From: Strongylocentrotus purpuratus | Lineage: Eukaryota > Echinodermata > Echinoidea > Camarodonta > Strongylocentrotidae | Reading direction: 5' to 3' | Length of the DNA stretch: 64,000 nucleotides | Assembly (NCBI RefSeq): GCF_000002235.5 | Contig: NW_022145613.1 | Location: 12,052,429-12,116,428, forward strand | Shown here: one piece after another, positions 58,653 through 64,000 of the stretch | How positions within the stretch are numbered: position 1 is the first letter of the stretch | Layout of the letters: each line of letters starts with the position of its first letter | Translations under genes and position numbers: made by a program | Notes under the pieces: model-generated | The model's input: the letters and a program-made list of their open reading frames with translations, nothing else | What the model was told of the DNA's origin: nothing | The model's database searches: none

Positions 58653-60092
58653 TCACATGCCCTGGTGCCCCCAACTCCACCCTTGCCAGTTGCCACTGCA
58701 ATTATATGCTTGGAAAATTCGTCCCTTCTTGTCAAATGATAGATCTCACTTTGCCCATGTTTTGATGCATTTTAATGAGAACTCTTGCTGCTATTTGCAG
58801 CACTCCTTCTCGGATACTTGGAAAAACGACACATACTACCTCGTGCCGTGCCACAACAAGATTTAATGTGTTTACACGGGTATTTTAACCCCAAAGGGCG
58901 TAACTCATCGTGTATTAGTTTATCCATGGTTTATCACTCATGTATGTCAAGATAGCTCAAGTGGTACATGTTTATCTTATACCAGACAGATAGTGCTATT
59001 ATGCCAACACATGCTATTGTCACAATAGTAAACCTTCCTGGACCTTTTTTTTAAAGCAGGAAAGAATTTATAGGCTGTGTTTACACTCTACATGCAATAA
59101 ATAGATACGATTCTGAGTAGTTATTATCAGAGAGATGAACTGTTAATTTACATGCACTTTGCAGGCTATATATGCCATTCTACAGAATCAAATGATTACA
59201 TTGGTATTCACAGTTGAGTATGCGATAGGGCCTAAATAAAACTAACCAGAACTACAATGGATTCATTATCAGGTAGTGCAATAAAATAGATACAATGCAG
59301 CAGTATCAGATTGTAAAACAGCTAGGTTTTGCTGTTAAACCTTAGTTCTTCTGTCTCAGTTTCCCAGTAACTCATATCTAGATTGAAGAGTATACATTTT
59401 GGTGTCATATACTTCGAGCTTTTCATGTGATACCTGTATTTAATTTGAAGAAGACCATATATGATAAAGGCCTTTTTTTCTGTTTGCAATGCCTCTTCAG
59501 GTCGAAATTAGGGGAAATTAGTCACTGATAACAGAGCGAAGTGGACCGTGAGTTAATGTCAGTCCTTCTTTTGTGTGCATTTCAACTCTGTTACACCCGG
59601 TTGCTTGCTTGTTCTGTTGATGAGTGTTCGAGACTGAACATAGTGACTTTGGTGCTTGAAGTAGCTGCACTCATGTCAGCTAGGGTGTGTTTTTTCTGAA
59701 TACTGTGGGAGATTCGAACGTAGACCTTCAAGCCTCGTGGATCGCCCTAGAAGTTGAGACGTAATTTATTCCTTCTCATGAGCTTCTGAAGTCTTGTGAA
59801 GCTTCCTGTATGCCCTTGGCTTTAAAAATACTCTGGATCATGATAAGTAGACTTGAGGGATATATTAAGCTGGTAGATTGTCCACTTCTGTGATCATTGT
59901 ATCGCAGTGCTCTCAATTGCTGCACTGTCTGTGTAGGACTATGTGTGGAATCATCTTTGAAGAACTGAAAATGTGTTGCATTTGACCCAGTCTTTTTCCA
60001 GAAGGCATCAAAAAGGAGAAGTTGTTGTCAAATACTATTAAAGAAAGTTCATTCTAAAGAGGATTTACATGTCATCTTTTTGATTTTTTCAG

Positions 60093-60195
60093 TGAGAAGG
60101 AGAAGTTATACCAAAGTAATCCAGAATTTCTGGACATTTTGATGATTGTTTTTCAAGACAACATTACCAACACATACAGGATGCACATGATTTAA
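60093..60195 (+). other. Possible alternative terminal exon (weak)
   Basis: A strong acceptor (ttttgattttttcag, ending 60092) is followed by an open frame starting EKEKLYQSNPEFLD and ending in TAA near 60193. One leading base makes it phase-compatible with exon 2 (phase 2), and such a join would give a truncated TMCC-like protein without coiled coil. No polyadenylation signal is evident close by. Kept only as a candidate. Confidence 0.15.
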
Positions 60196-60972
60196 TCTCC
60201 AGATGGAAAATGACTTCTTTTGTGTCTGTTTGATCGTTTGGATCCAAGCACTATCTGTGAAAAACAACAGTTGTTTGAGAGTGTATTCTCATAGAATTGG
60301 GTTGTTTTAGCATGTAGGTGACAGCGCTTTTGATCAAAAGAATTGTTGTTTTTGTGGAGCCTCTGAAATCTAAGCTTTTGATGACTGAGTTTAAGCAGTT
60401 ATTTTGATGATATTCTAGATTTTATCAGACTTTCTGTTCCTGATAATTGGATACTGATACAATGCCTACATATACATGTAGCTGCAACTAGAGAAAATAA
60501 TGTCGGTGTGATTACAGTAATGATAACCTCGCATTGGTGGCTTGCAAATCTAGCAGTCTACTCTTGTTTTCTGATTCAAGAAAAAAATAATCAGATCCTC
60601 CTTTGAGTAGCGTGTTTCCATGTACAGTCTCATAGGTGTTGTATGACTATGAAAGGAGGCAGTGGCGTGAAAGATACCCAATTACTGCTCTGAAAGCTAG
60701 CCCACAAATGTCATTGCCATGGAAATGGGTGGATGTAGCATATAATATGTAGCATTGATAAGTGAAGATGATGCTGACTGATATGGAATGCTTACTTTTG
60801 TCAGTAGTGTGAGGTGACTGCGGACTGCGAAGACAACGCCACGAGGATGTGTCACTACTATATCTGCGATGCTAATTGACCTAATGGATGTGTAGACTTA
60901 GCTGCCCTAAAAGGATGTGATGTGTAGCATTGGATTGGGAAGAAACCTTTTGATGAGATGAAGTGGTGTCTT

Positions 60973-61307
60973 GTCATAAAGCTGCAAGACATAGTGAAGT
61001 CTACTCGTAACTGGTTACTGTGAGACGATAAGATCAAGAGTTTATTCAGATACAACACCTGGGAACTCTGGCTGAGTGCATATGAGTGCAGTGTACAACT
61101 TAGCTTACAAGCTAGACTTGTTTTAACTCTACAGACTATATAATCACTGTCATAAAGCTGCAAGGAATAGTGATGCTTTCTACTTCTCTAAACTGGTCAA
61201 TTAGACATTAAATCCAGACTTGCTTCGATCAGGAGATTCAACGACTGCCTGACTGCATCTTGATCCACATTACAGGCTAGACTCCTGCAATACTCTACAG
61301 ACTAACC
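60973..61307 (+). repeat. Tandem duplication of about 170 bp just upstream of exon 3
   Basis: The word gtcataaagctgcaag occurs at 60973 and 61149, the word ttacaagctagact/ttacaggctagact at 61105 and 61271, and actctacagacta at 61126 and 61292. The two units are strongly diverged in between. The acceptor-like ttacag used to place exon 3 at 61276 lies in unit 2; unit 1 has ttacaa there. Confidence 0.7.
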
Positions 61308-61759
61308 CCTACCAATGTCTCTCTATGACTAACACCGGTCAGACGATGGCAATCACAGACGTGCCCGAGGAGGATGGGGTCCCTCCCATCATGGTCGCCG
61401 GGGAATCCCCTTCATCCACGCCCTCCTCCTCCTACTCCTTACCCCGCACCGCCTCCATCCCCCGCTACAGCCCCTCCAAAATGGAGCGCAAGAACTCACT
61501 GCCCATGGCCATTGTCAATTCTCTCCTTCTGTACAGGAAAAAACCTCAACCAGAGGGTAAGGCAGAGAGCAAGAAGGGTGCGGCATCCAGGACCAAATCG
61601 GATGGGAGCGACAACGAGGGCAGCATGCCTTCTTTCTCCGTTTCCTCTAGCAACAAGGAGGAGGCCAAGCCCTCCAACAAGAGACAGTCCACATCGAGGA
61701 AGGACGAAGATGTCAGGAGTGCGCTAGATGATTCAGAGTCAGTCATGTTGGGCAGGGAG
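61276..61759 (+). CDS. TMCC-like gene, exon 3 (Ser/Pro-rich linker)
   Basis: The open frame extends through the whole segment to donor gtaaga (from 61760) and ends in phase 0 after LGRE. If the acceptor is ttacag ending 61275, the exon starts with one base that completes the phase-2 codon from exon 2, giving RPTT-M-LDSCNTLQTN. Alternatively, an ATG at 61325 (MTNTGQTMAITDVPEEDG) could be the start of another transcript. The body is rich in Ser, Pro and Lys, with YSLPRTASIPRYSPSKMERK and NSLPMAIVNSLLLYRKKPQP, then an acidic/basic tail. It has no family hallmark, but corresponds in position to the variable linker between the N-terminal block and the coiled coil in TMCC proteins. GC-rich codon use supports it. 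The 3' end is secure, the 5' end is not. Confidence 0.8.
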
Positions 61760-61793
61760 GTAAGATATGAAATGGAGAAGATCAAATTATGTA

Positions 61794-62020
61794 TTTGATG
61801 AAGTTAACAGTTGAAAGAATTATATGAATATACAGTCAAACCTGTTTTTAGTGACCACCTGTCTACAACAAGCACATTTTTGTTTCCCTTGAAAATGGTT
61901 TCTCATTGAAACATGTACTAAAGGAACTTGTCCACTTTTTTTGTTTCCCTTGGGCGGTCGCTATAGACAGGTTTGACTGTATTTGATGAAGCTAACAGTT
62001 GGAAGAATTATATGAATATT
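61794..62020 (+). repeat. Direct duplication of about 38 bp flanking a MITE
   Basis: The words tttgatgaagttaacagttg, then aaagaattatatgaatat (61794-61831), and tttgatgaagctaacagttg, then gaagaattatatgaatat (from 61982), bracket the element at 61831-61981 on both sides. There are two differences in about 38 bases. Confidence 0.85.
61831..61981. mobile_element. Tc1/mariner-like MITE with TACAGTCAAACCTGT ends
   Basis: The left end TACAGTCAAACCTGTTTTTA, then GTGACCACC, is the inverted counterpart of GGCGGTCGC, then TATAGACAGGTTTGACTGTA. The TA at each end suits a Tc1/mariner target. The 150-bp interior has no coding capacity and contains an internal repeat ttgtttccctt. Confidence 0.75.
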
Positions 62021-62200
62021 TACTAATTACACCTTTCATTTGCAAATTTTGTGATTATTTTAAAGAAAAACAAAACAATGAAACTTCTTATTTTAAAGAA
62101 TTGTTTCATTGTGTTGTTTTTGTACATCAAATAATCTCCTTCTGATTAAGCTTCCACTACGTTTTTGGAAGATGTTCTAAATGATATCCCTTACCAACTC

Positions 62201-62236
62201 CACACCACCGCCCCACCCCACACCACCGCCCCACCC
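62201..62236 (+). repeat. 18-bp tandem repeat, two units
   Basis: The unit cacaccaccgccccaccc occurs twice in a row. Confidence 0.8.
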
Positions 62237-63173
62237 CAAATATACAATGAAATTATTTAGAGATAACATAACATAAACATTACTAACATTAGGACAAATG
62301 TGCTGAATATATGTTGGGGGAATTAATTTCAATTTTTATATCAAAGTTGAAAAGTTGAATAGTTCAGAACCTGTATGAGTACTTGTCGTTTGTTTGCCAT
62401 GGAAAGTAACTCTGAAAGCCCTGTTTCGGAATCTGATGCAAAGCTCTAATCAGCCTTTCCTTCCTCTGCTCACGGTTTATAGTGAGTTGAACTACATGTA
62501 AGATTACGATAGCAATGAGCATGTCACGGCAACCACTATCTGGTTTATGGCTTGCTAATTAGTAATGCAGATACCGGCAACACACAGTAGTCCCATAAAC
62601 AGCTACAGCAAAATCAGCGTAGAGCGCTATAAAAGGTACTGGAGGGTGAATGATGTAGGATTTTTTTTTCCATTTTAAATAGCATTTTCTAGCATTTTAT
62701 TTCAATTCTGGATGTAAAGTGATAAATGAAAATATGAAAACAGTACAAAACTTTATCAGGTTCTGCTTTTGGGAGGTTATACATGTATTATTCTCCTCGG
62801 AAAAAAGTATTTGAGACATGCTGGTTCTCACTTATCACTCCCTTAACAGGGAAAAAAAAATCCTCCATGTAGGTTATATGGGGGGGGGGGCACTTTTTGA
62901 TTTTTTGTTTTAACTTCCCTGTTGGAAGTTACATGTATTATAGCATTCGACAGATAGATTTCATTTCATTTCACACAAGGATACATATCATTATCTGTGC
63001 ATGTCCATGCCACCCAAGTACAACAAATTTATATAAAGGATATCCTTGTTTGAGGAATAGTTATTTTGTAAAAACATTTCCTTTGTCAAATATTTGAAAA
63101 TTTTGTAATGACTATCATTTTTTCTTCATCAAATTGCATGAGTTCTATTTCTGATGATTCAGTTTACAAGCCA

Positions 63174-63324
63174 GGGCCCTGTTTCATAAAAACTAATTAT
63201 CAATAGCAAGTTACAATAACTGTTATGAGCTACTGAAATCGAGGCATTTGATTGGCTGAGAGTAAATTTTGTCATAGAAAATGTGGCATTTGTTATTGAT
63301 AACAAGTTTGATGAAACAGGGCCC
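63174..63324. mobile_element. Palindromic MITE with GGGCCCTGTTTCATMAAA ends
   Basis: The left end GGGCCCTGTTTCATAAAAAC, then TAATTATCAATAGCAA, mirrors the right end TTGTTATTGATAACAAGTTTG, then ATGAAACAGGGCCC. Total length is 151 bp with no coding capacity. The interior gatttgattggctga recalls the interior of the element at 34069 (tctgattggttgtcaac), so the two may be one broad family. Confidence 0.8.
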
Positions 63325-63364
63325 AGGACTGGACAACGGTGCACTTAGATGCCCCAAATCAAAT

Positions 63365-63379
63365 TCTCCCCCCACCCCC

Positions 63380-63410
<31 letters not shown>

Positions 63411-63525
63411 TAAATAAATAAAAAAATCAAATAAAAATAAATTAATTAAAAAAAATATATATATAAAAAAATCAAATAAATAAATAAAAAAATTTTAAAA
63501 AAAATAATAATTAAAATAATCTAAG
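63365..63525 (+). repeat. AT-rich simple tract before exon 4
   Basis: Poly-A, (TA)n and (AAAT)n-like sequence covers about 150 bp, ending about 70 bp before the exon 4 acceptor. Confidence 0.85.
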
Positions 63526-63597
63526 GGATCATCCTGACTGATTCTATAAAAAATAAATCTTCTTAACTTTTGATTTTGATTGTGTCCATCACACTAG

Positions 63598-63763
63598 CTG
63601 GAGACACAGCTCAGCACCACGCCCAACTATGGATCGGACATGGACGAGGTGGATAGCAGCTCTACACCGGACCCGCAGAGAACCAAAGCCCTCATTGAAC
63701 ACTATCTCACCAAGATAGAGAGGACAAAGGAACTTATCAAGGCTGAACAGAAAGCTAAAGATG
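63598..63763 (+). CDS. TMCC-like gene, exon 4 (start of the conserved coiled coil)
   Basis: The exon runs from acceptor cacactag (ending 63597) to donor gtgagt (from 63764), entering in phase 0 and leaving in phase 1. It encodes LETQLSTTPNYGSDMDEVDS, then TPDPQRTKALIEHYLTKI, then ERTKELIKAEQKAKD and a split codon. The D-G/S-TPDPQRTKAAI motif followed by a heptad-like KI..L...I...Q.ARDD helix is the hallmark at the start of the coiled coil in vertebrate TMCC1 and TMCC2, so this exon is the strongest identification in the window. The split last codon would encode the second D of the conserved DD if the next exon starts with AT or AC. The rest of the coiled coil and the C-terminal membrane segments are beyond the window. 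Confidence 0.95.
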
Positions 63764-64000
63764 GTGAGTGATATCTCCTTGAATTTGAGTATCGGTTTAT
63801 AAAGTGCCATGCAAAGGAAAGGTGAACTAAAAAGAGCATAGACCACACAGGTTTGAATTTGGAAAAGTGAGTGACAGTTTACTTTACTTAAGCACCTTTA
63901 TGTAAAGCCTGTGCAAAGAAACATTGAAACCTGTGAGGGTACCACAAGTGACTAGGGGTAAAGAAAAGTCAGAAACAATTTGGGCTGTGCTAAAGAAAGT
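63764..64000 (+). other. Intron of the TMCC-like gene, runs off the window
   Basis: Donor gtgagt begins at 63764. The remaining 237 bases are intronic with nothing recognised. Confidence 0.85.

Larger units (their letters stand above)
53230..61275 (+). other. Intron of the TMCC-like gene (exon 2 to exon 3)
   Basis: The intron holds the decayed exon duplications, hairpin elements and MITEs at 53.2-54.0 kb, a tandem duplication at 54.6-55.0 kb, and simple repeats near 57.7 and 58.6 kb. I see nothing specific in 54040-54440, 55000-56820, 56920-57650, 57740-58550 and 58660-60060 other than AT-rich sequence. The short open frames there have no splice or family support. Confidence 0.65.
61760..63597 (+). 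other. Intron of the TMCC-like gene (exon 3 to exon 4)
   Basis: The intron contains a Tc1-like MITE within a short duplication (61794-62020), an 18-bp tandem repeat, a palindromic MITE (63174-63324) and an AT-rich tract near its acceptor. I see nothing else in 62240-63170. Confidence 0.8.

Noticed and set aside
58639..58866. 75-codon frame after poly-T/poly-G
   Set aside because: Starts in a G run, lacks splice context, and reads like repeat-derived sequence.

Overview
This is non-coding-dominated animal DNA, most likely from a marine invertebrate and probably an echinoid. The grounds are a spliced gene with very long introns, AT-rich intronic sequence, very many TACATGTA palindromes, long (GA)n and poly-G tracts, and a dense population of short inverted-repeat transposons and tRNA-derived SINEs. 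The species assignment is inference. There are no bacterial operons, CRISPR arrays or intact transposase genes.

The backbone is one plus-strand gene that I identify as a TMCC-family gene (transmembrane and coiled-coil domain protein, like vertebrate TMCC1/2/3). Four coding exons are supported: 12850-12978, 53016-53229, 61276(or 61325)-61759 and 63598-63763. Their phases are mutually consistent (1-1, 1-2, 2-0, 0-1). Exon 2 carries the conserved N-terminal block VSYAGNLHDLPERPSAFNRV and exon 4 carries TPDPQRTKALIEHYLTKI, the start of the TMCC coiled coil. The 5' start, the rest of the coiled coil and the C-terminal membrane segments lie outside the window. A separate first exon inside the 40-kb intron (ATG at 43061, donor after 43079) splices in phase to exon 2 and predicts a second N-terminus. 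A TATA-bearing, CpG-rich segment near 45.4 kb may be a third promoter.

Layout: 1-12.8 kb is upstream intron with several MITEs and a SINE. 12.85-53.0 kb is the giant intron, holding GA arrays, a GC-richer repeat island (20.9-22.7 kb), a triplet-repeat field (24.3-24.8 kb), a 12-bp satellite (26.8 kb), a possible small two-exon gene (29.0-30.5 kb) and the alternative first exons. 53.0-64 kb holds exons 2-4 with local duplications.

The most interesting signals are: two decayed tandem copies of the 3' end of TMCC exon 2 directly downstream of it; a dispersed hairpin element built on GAGAGCCAGAAGGGCATTAA, twice used as a landing site by another MITE and once abutting the 12-bp satellite with 36-bp higher-order structure; a TTAA-flanked MITE present twice; a cluster of CTGTCCA...GTACGTTC motifs around the putative promoter of the small gene; and a SINE family seen as one copy with a tRNA-like head and two tail fragments. 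I found no clearly new enzymatic or defence system.
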